DNA from: Embleya hyalina | GTDB taxonomy: Bacteria; Actinomycetota; Actinomycetes; Streptomycetales; Streptomycetaceae | Assembly (NCBI RefSeq): GCF_003967355.1 | Contig: NZ_BIFH01000025.1 | Span: 124,001 to 188,000, forward strand | DNA length: 64,000 nucleotides | Direction of reading: 5' to 3' | Shown: piece by piece, positions 43,580 to 52,514 of the stretch | Layout: every line of letters starts with the position of its first letter | How positions within the stretch are numbered: position 1 is the stretch's first letter | The notes under the pieces: generated by a model | The model's database searches: none | Seen by the model: the letters and a program-made list of their open reading frames with translations, nothing else | Told to the model about the DNA's origin: nothing | Translations under genes and position numbers: made by a program

Positions 43580-45019
43580 ATGATCGCCCGATTGCGGTTG
43601 TGGGCCCGCCGCCGTCCCCGGTCGGTCGACGCCACGCTCGCCGTGACGCTGTCCGGCGTCACGATCGTCTCCACGGCGATGGGGCAGCCGCCCCGCGTCA
43701 CCCAGTGGCCGCCACTGCCCGCGGTGGTCGTCGCCGCGGTCTCCTCCGCCCTCCTCCTCGCCCACCGCCGATTCCCGCGCCTGACGGTGGTGGGCACCAC
43801 CGGGTGCAGTGCCGGCCTGGGCGCGATGGGCGCCTCGCTGGGCTACCCGTTCAGCTCCACCGTCATCGGCACCGCCATGGCGGCCCTGTACTCCCTCGCC
43901 CGGCGCACCGACCGACAGACCACCGGCCGCTACACCGCCGCCTGTGGCCTCGTACTGTTCGCCGTCTCCGTCCTGTGGGCACCGAACGGCGCGCACATGC
44001 GGTCCGAACAGGTCGGACTCGTCGGTTTCGTCCTTCTGTCCAGTGCCGTAGCCGACTCCGCGCGCAGCCGACACGACTACATCGCCGCCGTGGAGGCACG
44101 CGCGGAACTCGCCGAGCGCACACGGGAGGACGAGGCACGTCTTCGGGTGAGCGCCGAGCGGATACGTATCGCCCGCGAACTGCACGACGTGGTCGCCCAC
44201 CACATCACCCTCGCCCACGCCCAGGCCGCCACCGCCGACTATCTGCTGTCCACCAAGCCGGATCAGGCGCAGCTCGCGCGGCGCAACCTCACCGCCACCC
44301 TCACCTCCGCGCTGCAGGAACTTCGGGCAACCGTGGGACTGCTGCGCCAGACCGGGGACGAAACGGCTCCGCTGGATCCCGCGCCCGGCCTGGCCCGGCT
44401 CCCCGCGCTCCTCGCCTCCTTCGAGAACGCCGGCCTGACCGTACGACTCACCGGCGACGGCCCCCGGGAGGCGCTGTCACCACGGGTCGACCTCACGGCC
44501 TACCGAATCGTGCAGGAAGCCCTGACCAACGTCACCAAACACGCGCACACGACGACGGCCTCGGTCCACCTCACCCACACCGACCGCCTGCTGACCATCA
44601 CGATCACGGACGGCGGACGGCGGCGGACGACGACCAACGCGGCCGGCTACGGACTCATCGGCATGCGGGAACGCGCCCGGGCCGTCGGCGGGCGGCTGCG
44701 GGCCCGCCCCCGCTCCGACGTCGGATTCGAGGTCATCGTGGAGCTCCCCGCCGCCGCGTCACGCCCCCCGACGACACGCTCGCCCACCACGAGGACCGAC
44801 AATGACGATCCGGGTACTGCTCGCCGACGACCAGGCACTCCTCGCCGGAACCTTTCGGATCCTCATCGACGCCGGCGACGACATGGAGGTCGTCGGCGTC
44901 GCGGCGGACGGCGCCCAGGCCGTGCGAATGGCCCGCGCCACCACCCCGGAGGTCGTGGTCATGGACATCAGAATGCCGGGAATGGACGGCCTGGCCGCCG
45001 CCGAGGAGATCACCCGTGA
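43580..45019 (+). CDS. Two-component sensor histidine kinase (HisKA_3 type), aberrant C-terminus
   Basis: ATG 43580 follows GAGGAG. The protein has about five N-terminal membrane helices, a HisKA_3 phospho-acceptor segment IRIARELHDVVAHH and a GHKL domain ending YGLIGMRERARAVGG. Kinase similarity ends near residue 395, but the frame runs on to 45019, 218 bases into the response regulator gene, adding an Arg/Gly-rich tail that is just the regulator's DNA in another frame. A one-base shift at the C6 run (44764-44769) would instead end the kinase in ATGA at 44803-44805, the usual coupling. Confidence 0.82.
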   Translation: MIARLRLWARRRPRSVDATLAVTLSGVTIVSTAMGQPPRVTQWPPLPAVVVAAVSSALLLAHRRFPRLTVVGTTGCSAGLGAMGASLGYPFSSTVIGTAMAALYSLARRTDRQTTGRYTAACGLVLFAVSVLWAPNGAHMRSEQVGLVGFVLLSSAVADSARSRHDYIAAVEARAELAERTREDEARLRVSAERIRIARELHDVVAHHITLAHAQAATADYLLSTKPDQAQLARRNLTATLTSALQELRATVGLLRQTGDETAPLDPAPGLARLPALLASFENAGLTVRLTGDGPREALSPRVDLTAYRIVQEALTNVTKHAHTTTASVHLTHTDRLLTITITDGGRRRTTTNAAGYGLIGMRERARAVGGRLRARPRSDVGFEVIVELPAAASRPPTTRSPTTRTDNDDPGTARRRPGTPRRNLSDPHRRRRRHGGRRRRGGRRPGRANGPRHHPGGRGHGHQNAGNGRPGRRRGDHP

Positions 45020-45500
45020 CGAGACCCTCACGCACACGCGCGTCCTCGTCCTCACCACCTTCGAGACCGACGAATATGTGACCAGGGCCCTGCGTGCGGG
45101 CGTGAGCGGCTTCCTGGGCAAAGGCGTCGACCCCGCCGTGTTCCTCAACGCCATCCGCACCGTGGCGGCCGGAGACATGGTCCTGTCCCCGCCGGCGACC
45201 CACGCCGTGGTCACCCGCTACCTCGCCGGCCCCAACCCCCCGGCGGCAACGCCCCCGGCGCTGGAGGCCCTCACCCCCCGGGAACGTGAAGTCCTGGCCC
45301 AGGCCGCCCGAGGTCTCACCAACGACGAGATCGCCGAATACCTGGACGTCAGCCCGCTGACCGTGCGCACCTTCATCCAGCGCATCATGACCAAGCTCGA
45401 CGCCCGCCACCGCGGCCGGCTCGTCGCCATCGCCTACCAAACCGGTTTCGTACGCGTACATCCAACACCCCGGCCGGCCCCAAGAAGCACGAACACCTGA
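44802..45500 (+). CDS. NarL/LuxR-family response regulator
   Basis: A 232-residue regulator: receiver domain (~3-120) with acidic DDQ pair, phospho-acceptor Asp in VVMDIRMPGMDG and a conserved Lys in FLGKG; LuxR-type helix-turn-helix (~150-215, LTPREREVLAQAARGLTNDE). It is the partner of the kinase it overlaps and likely controls the MMPL exporter. GAGGA lies upstream of ATG 44802. Confidence 0.93.
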   Translation: MTIRVLLADDQALLAGTFRILIDAGDDMEVVGVAADGAQAVRMARATTPEVVVMDIRMPGMDGLAAAEEITRDETLTHTRVLVLTTFETDEYVTRALRAGVSGFLGKGVDPAVFLNAIRTVAAGDMVLSPPATHAVVTRYLAGPNPPAATPPALEALTPREREVLAQAARGLTNDEIAEYLDVSPLTVRTFIQRIMTKLDARHRGRLVAIAYQTGFVRVHPTPRPAPRSTNT

Positions 45501-45678
45501 CGCCTCCCACAGCAGGCCCTTCAACACCCCCAGCCGGCACGAACGTAGGCAACCACGCCAGCAGTCGAGATGCCGAACAGGCGCCCGCGCCCACATGGCG
45601 GCCCCGGGCCACGCGGCTCCCCGATTCCAGGACCCGGGATCACTCCGACCTGGCCCTGGGCGAGGGCAGGGGTCTGGT

Positions 45679-46107
45679 TCAGGCGTGAACGCGCAGGCGG
45701 ATCAGGTGTCCGTGGGCAGCGTAGTCACCGTCCCCATCGAGCATGCCGGTGACGCACTCGACGGTGTTCCGGTCGACCCGGCGGACCGCGAAGGACGCCT
45801 CGGCGACCGGAGCCGGCAGTGTGATCGCATCACGGATGGGAAGATCCGGAGCCCCCGGCTCGGCGGTGGCCTCGACATCGACCTCGTAGACGCCGTCCTC
45901 CAACAGCCGGGCACCGCGCAGACGCCAACGCGAACCGGACTCCTCGCACGCCCGCTTCAGATGAGGCAGCAGGTGGGCGTCGGGATCCTCGGTCACCCAG
46001 CCTTCCCGGGTCAGTACTGCGGCGAGCCGCTCCACATCCGGAGCCAGGGCCCGGCTGGCGGCGATACCGGTGAAGCGTTGATCGATGTCCCAACGTCGAC
46101 GTTCCAT
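45679..46107 (-). CDS. Conserved hypothetical protein (142 aa)
   Basis: From ATG 46107 the product opens MERRRWDIDQRF and has good codon bias over 142 residues, with alternating strand/helix composition. No family is recognised. TACGGT six bases before the ATG suggests a leaderless start. It converges on the response regulator gene. In-frame sequence upstream of 46107 has poor coding bias and was excluded. Confidence 0.75.
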   Translation of the reverse strand: MERRRWDIDQRFTGIAASRALAPDVERLAAVLTREGWVTEDPDAHLLPHLKRACEESGSRWRLRGARLLEDGVYEVDVEATAEPGAPDLPIRDAITLPAPVAEASFAVRRVDRNTVECVTGMLDGDGDYAAHGHLIRLRVHA

Positions 46108-46519
46108 GAGCCCACCGTATCCACCGGACTGGGCCGAACGCGGGACCGACGATCGACACATGCCCGAAGAGGCGGGCCCCGGCCGCGACTTGTCGGGGAG
46201 GCAGCCCGCAGACCGGCAACCACAAGCCGACGACATCTGCGACCCGTCACCCGGACACTTCACCCCGGACGTGAAGGTCACCCGATCAGCGGCTCCCGAT
46301 CCGACCGAAAAACACGAGCCCCGGTCGAGTACACCGGCGCCACCAACGGCCCCACCCTGGTACCGGAGGTCACCGAAGACGTGGTCCCCATTGAGCCGAT
46401 GAAATCAGGGCCGGCTTGGCGAACGACGCGCGGCCGGCCCGGGATGCCCGGGTTCAGGGGCGGTGTCGGCTGCGGTCGAGGTCCGCGTCGAGAACGGCGA
46501 GATCGGGGTCGGTCTCGCA

Positions 46520-46765
46520 GTTGCTGCTCACGCGCCCGGTCCTCGAGGTCGACCTTGTCCGCGGAGCGCACCTGTTCGACGGTGGTGTCGCCGAGGATGG
46601 CGAACACCTCTGCGATCACACGGCTCAGGCCGTGGTGGCGGTTGGCGGGGGCGTGGCAGATAACGGCTTCCACGGGAAGGGCTGAGCCGGTCGCGGCAAG
46701 TCGCTCGACCAGCCACCGCCGGAACGGCGTGTCCCGGGGCCCGTCCGGGAGACGATCGAAAGGAA
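46520..46765 (-). pseudogene. Fragment of an unrecognised coding sequence
   Basis: A minus-strand frame shows strong third-position GC and natural composition (RDTPFRRWLVERLA, VEAVICHAPANRHHGLSRV, VEQVRSADKVDLEDRA) but loses coding bias at both ends and has no good start. It is probably part of a decayed gene. The rest of 46108-46824 shows nothing. Confidence 0.4.
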
Positions 46766-46824
46766 GAGGAGCGCGAGGCCGAACCCGGTGGCGCTGTCGC
46801 CGCGCCGCGCGATTCCGGACGAGT

Positions 46825-48009
46825 TCAGGGCGTCATCGAGTGGCGAACCGCGTTCGGCAGGGGCCAGGTCGGGCCGGACGGGTCGTCCAACCACACGTGT
46901 TGGCCGCCATCGGGCTCGACGCACAGGCCGAAGCGTTCCGGCCCGGGGCGGCCCTGGACGGTCCATCGATCGTAGGTGTGTTCGATGTCGGCCCACACGT
47001 CGCGTTCGCCGTGCACGGTGACCGGGAACGGGCCCTCGTCGCGGTCCCGGGTGTGGTCGATGTCGGCCCAGTTCGCGCCGGTGGCGTCGATCACCCGCAG
47101 GGTGCAGCACCATTCACCCGGCTGCGGGTCGCGGGCACGGGCGGTCAGGAATCGGTATCCCGGCAAGGTGACACCGACGACGAACGCGGCCTCGGGCTCC
47201 TCCGGTTGCGCCGCCCACGGCACCAGATCCGAAACGCGTTCGCGGGTGGGGGCGTCGTGGTCCACGGGCGGAGGGTCGTCGTCATACCCGGCTGCCGCGG
47301 CGCGCAGCGGCATGAACGAGCCCAGTGCGGCGAACGGGCCCGTCGCTCCCCCGTCGTCGTCGCGGGTCAGGCGGGCGATGCCGTACGACACCCACGGCGA
47401 GGTCCACGGGACCAGGAGCGTCCCACCGGGACGGGTCTGCTCGACCCACGCGGGCGGGACGACATGGACGGAGCAGGTGGCGACCACGGCGGCGTACGGT
47501 GCTCGGACGGGGTGGCCGAGAATGCCGTCGCCGGTGACGATGTGCGGACGTATGCCCGCGCGTTCGCACTCGGCGCGGGCTGCTCGGGCCAGGTCCGGGT
47601 CAATCTCGACACTGATGACCTCGTGACCTGTGGCGGCACGCAGAAGGCAGGCGTTCCAGCCGGTGCCGGTGCCGATCTCCAGGAACGGGCCGGCGGTGGG
47701 GTCGAGCAGGTCGAGCATCGCCGCGACGACCGAGGGCTGCGAGGCGGACGAGGTGGGCCAGTCCTCACGGCCCGGCGCGCCGTCCATCGCGGTGATCAGC
47801 GCGATGTCGTCGTACGCCGCGTCCCACCACGCCCTCTCGTCGGTCGAACGGTCGACGGGGCCGGTGTCGGTCCACACGCGGTCCGGCAGGAACAGGTCCC
47901 TGCGCACCGTGGCGATCACCTCCCGCCACCGCGGGTCCAGGCCGGGAACCGATGCGGCCACGGTGTCCGCGAGCCGGGCGGCACGCTCGAGCGGGTCGTA
48001 CACGCTCAC
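46825..48009 (-). CDS. Protein-L-isoaspartate O-methyltransferase-like enzyme
   Basis: The 394-residue protein has a PIMT-type methyltransferase core: substrate loop TSSASQPSVVAAML (86-99), SAM motif LEIGTGTGWNACLL (110-123), acidic VEIDPD and a later GGTLLVPW strand. An extra ~170-residue C-terminal domain is present. PIMT homologues in RiPP clusters methylate an Asp side chain that then forms aspartimide. The GTG start overlaps the stop of the 38-residue peptide gene (GTGA), so the two are translationally coupled. Confidence 0.88.
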   Translation of the reverse strand: MSVYDPLERAARLADTVAASVPGLDPRWREVIATVRRDLFLPDRVWTDTGPVDRSTDERAWWDAAYDDIALITAMDGAPGREDWPTSSASQPSVVAAMLDLLDPTAGPFLEIGTGTGWNACLLRAATGHEVISVEIDPDLARAARAECERAGIRPHIVTGDGILGHPVRAPYAAVVATCSVHVVPPAWVEQTRPGGTLLVPWTSPWVSYGIARLTRDDDGGATGPFAALGSFMPLRAAAAGYDDDPPPVDHDAPTRERVSDLVPWAAQPEEPEAAFVVGVTLPGYRFLTARARDPQPGEWCCTLRVIDATGANWADIDHTRDRDEGPFPVTVHGERDVWADIEHTYDRWTVQGRPGPERFGLCVEPDGGQHVWLDDPSGPTWPLPNAVRHSMTP

Positions 48010-48122
48010 TTGCCGTCCTTCGGGTCATCCTTCTTGTGGCGCCCCGGCACGGGCGCCGGCTTCGAACCGTCGGGACTCGGCTTCTGCTGACCGAAGTCCT
48101 TATCGCCCTCGTGTTCACCCAT
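48006..48122 (-). CDS. 38-aa peptide coupled to the PIMT gene, candidate RiPP precursor
   Basis: ATG 48122 is preceded by a strong GGGGGAGG ribosome site 8 bases away, and the stop overlaps the methyltransferase GTG. The peptide has 7 Lys, 6 Asp and 6 Pro, no Cys, and two Asp-Gly pairs (Asp18-Gly19 and Asp36-Gly37), the dipeptide most prone to succinimide formation. Two-gene precursor/PIMT clusters without an ATP-grasp define the imiditide RiPPs. Assignment rests on gene order and the Asp-Gly motifs; a plain substrate or regulatory peptide is the alternative. Confidence 0.7.
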   Translation of the reverse strand: MGEHEGDKDFGQQKPSPDGSKPAPVPGRHKKDDPKDGK

Positions 48123-48354
48123 CGCGCTGCCTCCCCCGTCCCGGACACGCGCTTGCTACGGACCGAGCATCCTCGCCCACATCGCGTGATCGCAAGATTC
48201 CGACGATTCGCGCACCCGAATCCCGCACCCGCCCGGCGCGTTCGAGGTACCCACCGGCTGGAGAACCCGCAGACCCGGCATTGCGGCGGCCATGCCCGGC
48301 GGCCAACGCGCGTCTTGGCCGTGCTGCGGAGACCGCAGCCGATCCCGGTGCGCG

Positions 48355-48463
48355 AGAGACGGAGTTCCCGGCGTTGGCAGTCAACCCGATGAACCTCGTT
48401 CCCACCTGCAGCGACTGCAACAAGCCGAAGGGAACGGCCGGCTTCGGGAGGAGGAGTAGGTGA
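48355..48463 (+). pseudogene. C-terminal fragment of an HNH endonuclease
   Basis: The frame reads EFPALAVNPMNLVPTCSDCN followed by KPKG, which is the C-terminal half of an HNH nuclease motif (NL.P.C..CN..KG). No start or N-terminal half is found, so this is a remnant. The remainder of 48123-48521 shows no gene. Confidence 0.55.
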
Positions 48464-48521
48464 AGCCCATCGTTCGCGGCGACGACGTCGACAAGCCGGC
48501 GGAAAACGGGACCCGGGGGTC

Positions 48522-49562
48522 TCAGAAGGGCGGGTCGTCGGCGAACCCCTTGGGGCCTCCCCACAAATCGGGGAACGTGGGGGGTTCGACGAGGTCGAAC
48601 ATCTGGTTCAGGGTGTGCGCCAGTCCGGCGCCGAAGTAGGGATCGACCTGCCGCAGCCAGGGCACCTCGGCCATCAGACGGCCGAGTTCGTCCGTGACCG
48701 TGTCGTCCAAAACGGCGCGCAGGTCCTCGGGTGGCGGGTCGTCCACCAGGCACAGCCACCCCAGCGCGGCGGCGACCCTGACCTCGGCGGGGCGTTCGGG
48801 GTCGGACCAGCACGCGCGGGTGAAGCCGGCCGCGTCCTCGTGGCGGTGTTCCCGCGCCAGTTGCGCGATCGCCAGGACCAGGCCCGCCCGCAGCCGGGGA
48901 TGCTCCTCGATGCGCAGCCGCTCGTGCAGCGCGGCGGAGATCTCCCACGCGCGGGCGGAGGCCGCCGCCAGGACGCACGCCGCCTCCTCCCGCACCCGCG
49001 GATCCGGGTCGTCCAGGAGGGCGAGTGGGATGTGCGCGTCCGCGGCGATCGCGTCCCGCGCCGCCCGCACCGACCAGTTCTGCGCATAGCCGCTCCCGTC
49101 GAGGTGCAGGTCGTCGTCGGCGTCGGCGACCCGCAACAGGGCGGCGCGCGATCCGTCGCCCCAGTGGTTGCGACACGCCACCGCGGCGACCAGGACGAGG
49201 GCGTTCACGCGCTCGTGCATGGCAGGGTCCGCGGCGATCCGCAGCAGGAACGGCACCGTCAACGACGCCACCGACTCCGTCGTGCCCTGATGACAGATCG
49301 AGTTGCCCAACGACGCGCCCGCCCGGCGCGCCACGGTCGGGTCGGCGGAACGCATCCGCTCCAGGTGGTGGGGGACGTTCTCGCCCGAGCCGTACGCGTG
49401 GGAGAACCTGCCCCAGGGCACCTCCCCGAAGAAAAACCCGTCCTTGACGTCCCTCGACAGGCCCGCGACGACCATGCGTACGTCGAGCGCGGTCCCCTCG
49501 TACACCTCGATGCCGTGCACACGCACCCGCTCGAGATCGAACGCGAGTTCCTCGGACGTCAC
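48522..49562 (-). CDS. HEAT-repeat-like protein
   Basis: A 346-residue, largely helical protein with repeated ~30-35-residue helical pairs (ARRAGASLGNSI, RAARDAIAADAHIPLALLDD, RVREEAACVLAAAS, RLRAGLVLAIAQLA), the pattern of HEAT/PBS-lyase-type scaffolds. GTG 49562 has GGGAGG upstream; the open frame before it is non-coding. No catalytic motif is seen. A decayed paralogue lies at 22820-23470. Confidence 0.8.
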   Translation of the reverse strand: MTSEELAFDLERVRVHGIEVYEGTALDVRMVVAGLSRDVKDGFFFGEVPWGRFSHAYGSGENVPHHLERMRSADPTVARRAGASLGNSICHQGTTESVASLTVPFLLRIAADPAMHERVNALVLVAAVACRNHWGDGSRAALLRVADADDDLHLDGSGYAQNWSVRAARDAIAADAHIPLALLDDPDPRVREEAACVLAAASARAWEISAALHERLRIEEHPRLRAGLVLAIAQLAREHRHEDAAGFTRACWSDPERPAEVRVAAALGWLCLVDDPPPEDLRAVLDDTVTDELGRLMAEVPWLRQVDPYFGAGLAHTLNQMFDLVEPPTFPDLWGGPKGFADDPPF

Positions 49563-49853
49563 GGTCGCCTCCCGCGGATCTTGGCCGAACGCACCCTGCC
49601 TACCACCACGCGCCGACACCGCCCGAACGAACGAACGGTCCCGCTCCGGCAACGACGCCCCGCACGTGGCGCGGTCGTCGAGGATGGCGTCGTGCGACGG
49701 TCCTCCGTTCGTTCGCCGTCGTGCCGCGAGTGGGGTCGTCGAGAGGCGCGCCGTCGGGTCGGGGGTTCGTCGACTGACCCCGACCGGGCGCCGTCCGCTC
49801 CCGGCGAGTCGGGCGGCGTCCGGTGGATCACCCGTCGAGAGCAGAATGGAACG

Positions 49854-50138
49854 ATGAGCGCTTATCTGGTTGAGAGTTGGGGCTCGGACGGCGCGGATCC
49901 GGCGGGGTTCCTGATGCTTTCGGCCGTCGGGATCGTCCTCCTCGGGGTCGGGATCTGGTTTCTGCGCGATCGAGAGGGGGCCGCGCGATTCTTCGCCGAG
50001 AACAGCGCCGACGTGGCCTCCCGATCCCCCGAGGAGCGGTTGGTCTCGGCCCGGGCAACGATGAAGGTCATCGGTCCGGGCTTCCTCGTCCTGGGGTCGC
50101 TGCTCTTGATCGGCGGTACCGTCGCGGCCTTCACCTGA
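49854..50138 (+). CDS. Small two-helix membrane protein (94 aa)
   Basis: ATG 49854 opens a 94-residue protein with two membrane helices (~20-40 and ~72-93) joined by a charged loop containing RDREGAARFF and RSPEERLV. CAGAAT six bases upstream of the start suggests a leaderless promoter. No family recognised. It is divergent from the HEAT-like gene. Confidence 0.7.
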   Translation: MSAYLVESWGSDGADPAGFLMLSAVGIVLLGVGIWFLRDREGAARFFAENSADVASRSPEERLVSARATMKVIGPGFLVLGSLLLIGGTVAAFT

Positions 50139-50679
50139 TCGATCCGGCCTCGGCACGGGTCCCACCTGCGCCGGTTCGTCGTAGGTGTCCGTCAGGATGC
50201 CCGGGTGGCAACGAACGATCCCGGTGGTACCGGCGAGGAGGAGCAGCCGGCGCTCGGGGTCGAGGGGGCATGGCAGGCCGAGCGGGCTGCCCGGCGGCGT
50301 GCGCCGAAGGCGTCGGTGTTGGTGCGTGCGGTCGTTGTCCGGCCACCCGGTCGCCGCGAGCAACACACCTGCTGGGAGGCCGCGTTCGTGACGCCTCATG
50401 CAGGCCCCCGTGTCGATGGTCCGGGCAACCCTGTCGCCCGACGGTCGCGGTCACGAACCCGTCGCCCGATTCGACGAACGGACGGCGATGCCACCGCGCC
50501 CGGCCGGCCGTCGCCCTGTACTCGGCGGACCGGCCGGGAACGTCATTCCAAGCAAGCGGTAGTCAGGCGCGGGGTGTGTCGCGCGGGCCGGCATGCCTCG
50601 GGGCGTCAGGCATCCGATCCCCGGCGTGGCGCGGCACTTCGGGCAGGGTGTGGGCCCATGCGAGGCCGGGGGCGACGTT
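50139..50679. other. Intergenic region, no firm gene
   Basis: A minus-strand frame around 50170-50300 reads PLDPERRLLLLAGTTGI and could be a fragment, but has no start or family match. Confidence 0.3.
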
Positions 50680-51200
50680 CACCGGCCGGCACGAGGAGGT
50701 CCTGCAGGGTGGTGCGCAGTTCGCGACGGGTCGCGGTGGCGCCGAGCAAGGGCAGGAATTCCGAGACGTGCCATCCCGGGGCGGCGCCGGCCCGAAGTCC
50801 GCACGGTGCACGGGACGGTTGAACGGATCGACCGGCGACTCGACCCCGAACCCGAACCCGAACCGGCGCGCGGTCTCGCCGACGTACCGCTGCTCCAGGA
50901 AGTGGAGGTGGCAGTCGATCTTCAGCAGCTTGCCGCGGACCGTCGAGCTGGCCCGCTTCCCGAGCCCCCGGCGAAGTACTTGTCGAGATGACGCCGGGTC
51001 GACTGCCACGGCGGGAGGTCGTGGCAGTCGCCCAGCTCGACCACCGGCTTGACCGGCTGGTGCAGCGTGGTCGGCGCGAGCCCGACGACGTCCCGCGCCC
51101 GCGGGAGCGCCATCGGGGTGTCCTGGAGGAACGCGTCGGCGCTCCGGTCACGCCGAACCGTCCCGTCCGCTGCGCCGCCGGACCGTAGCGCGCGACTCGG
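50680..51200 (-). pseudogene. Frameshifted gene of unknown family
   Basis: Protein-like sequence continues across three minus-strand frames: first DAFLQDTPMALPRAR ... HDLPPWQSTRRHLDKYFA (to ~50965), then KRASSTVRGKLLKIDCHLHF ... NRPVHRADFGPA (to ~50775), then EFLPLLGATATRRELRTTLQ (to ~50690). At least two frameshifts separate these parts, so the gene is broken (or the sequence has errors). Family not recognised. Confidence 0.55.
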
Positions 51201-51482
51201 CCGCCCGTCGTGCCCCGACACCCACTCATCGAGGAGGCCGGTCAACCGACATGTGGGATGCGACCGTACCGGCGCGGGATTGGGATTGCACCACTCGATC
51301 GAGGTCGGGAGCCGAACGGACCTGTCCGCCCGGCGTGAGCAACCCGACGACTCACTCGGCACATTGCTCGTCATCCCTCGGTCACCCGAATGCGACACGA
51401 CGCATTGTCCTCTCGCCCTACCCGCCCGGCCGGGGAGGCGGCGGGGCGGGTGTCGCGGGGTGCGCTCCGGTGCGGCGCGCGG

Positions 51483-52211
51483 TCACCAGTGCGCGGCGGT
51501 CGCGAAGAAGGTGGTGCCGGGCCACGCCTCGGTGGGCGTGGTGGAGGGGACGATCCGGCCCGCGCACAGGCCGCGTTCGGCCAGTCCTTCGACGATGCGG
51601 GGGATCGCGGCGAGCGTGGTCGTGTAGCCCTCGTGCAGGAGGATGATGCCGCCCGGTCGCACGGTGAGCGCGTTGGCGACGATGTCGTCGGTGGAGATGC
51701 CGTTGTAGTCGTACGTGTCGACCGTCCACAGCACCTCGGTCATGCCCAGCGTGGTCGCGTCCTGCCGAATGCCAGGGTTGGTCCGACCGTACGGCGGACG
51801 GAACAGGCTCGGGGCGTGGCCGGTCGCGGACTGGAGGATCTGGTTCGTGCCCAGGAGTTCGTTGAACGCGTCGGGTTCACCGAGTTCGTCGAGGAACGGG
51901 TGCGAGAAGGAGTGATTGCCGATCCAGTGGCCGCCGGCGGCGATCTGGGTGACGTACTGCGGGTGGTCGAGGGCGTGTGCGCCGGTGAGGAAGAACGTCG
52001 CCTTGACCCACCCGGCGTCGTTCAGGGCGCGGACGTACGCAGGGGTCAGGGTCGAGGGGCCGTCGTCGAAGGTGATCGCCGCGTAGCCCGCGGCGCAGGG
52101 GCCCGCCGGTTCCGGGTCCGCGTGCGCGGCTGCGGCCGGGCCTGCGAACAGACCCGCCACGGTCATCAACGCAACGGTCGTCCATGCGCGAACCCGTGCG
52201 TTCGACTTCAT
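51483..52211 (-). CDS. Secreted polysaccharide deacetylase (NodB domain)
   Basis: The 242-residue protein has a signal peptide (~8-32) and a NodB domain: ITFDDGPST with metal Asp, GNHSFSHP with the His pair, FRPPYG and a C-terminal LLHEG. These enzymes remove acetyl groups from GlcNAc polymers or peptidoglycan outside the cell. AAAGGAC lies 8 bases before ATG 52211. It ends an operon with a GT2 glycosyltransferase and a small sorted peptide, so it probably modifies the polymer made by the transferase. Confidence 0.92.
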   Translation of the reverse strand: MKSNARVRAWTTVALMTVAGLFAGPAAAAHADPEPAGPCAAGYAAITFDDGPSTLTPAYVRALNDAGWVKATFFLTGAHALDHPQYVTQIAAGGHWIGNHSFSHPFLDELGEPDAFNELLGTNQILQSATGHAPSLFRPPYGRTNPGIRQDATTLGMTEVLWTVDTYDYNGISTDDIVANALTVRPGGIILLHEGYTTTLAAIPRIVEGLAERGLCAGRIVPSTTPTEAWPGTTFFATAAHW

Positions 52212-52359
52212 CTCGGTCGTCCTTTCGAAGGTGCGAGACCACTGCGGGTGTGGCGCACCGCCGGTTGGCGGCGACCACGTCGGCACCGCGCTCGGGGGCG
52301 TCCGGGAACGGCTTACCGGACGCCCCCGAGGGCGGAGAGAACACCTGCCGACCGTGCGG

Positions 52360-52512
52360 TCAGCGGGTGCGGGCGGGCATGATCCGCCGGAGCGCGAGGC
52401 CCGCGCTGAACAGCGTGAACGCGGCCACGAACGCCCACATGACGTTTGCGCCGGTCGCGGCGAGCGCGCCACCGGCACCGGCCGCGGCTGCTCCTGTGCT
52501 TGCGTGGTACAT
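52360..52512 (-). CDS. 50-aa peptide with LAATG sortase signal
   Basis: From ATG 52512 the peptide has a short Ala/Gly-rich N-terminus, LAATG at residues 17-21, a hydrophobic helix (~24-42) and a basic tail starting RR. This is the layout of a class E sortase sorting signal (LAxTG) with almost no mature protein. AAAGGAA precedes the start; an alternative ATG is at 52521. It lies between the glycosyltransferase and deacetylase genes. Cell-wall anchoring is inferred. Confidence 0.75.
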   Translation of the reverse strand: MYHASTGAAAAGAGGALAATGANVMWAFVAAFTLFSAGLALRRIMPARTR

Positions 52513-52514
52513 GG

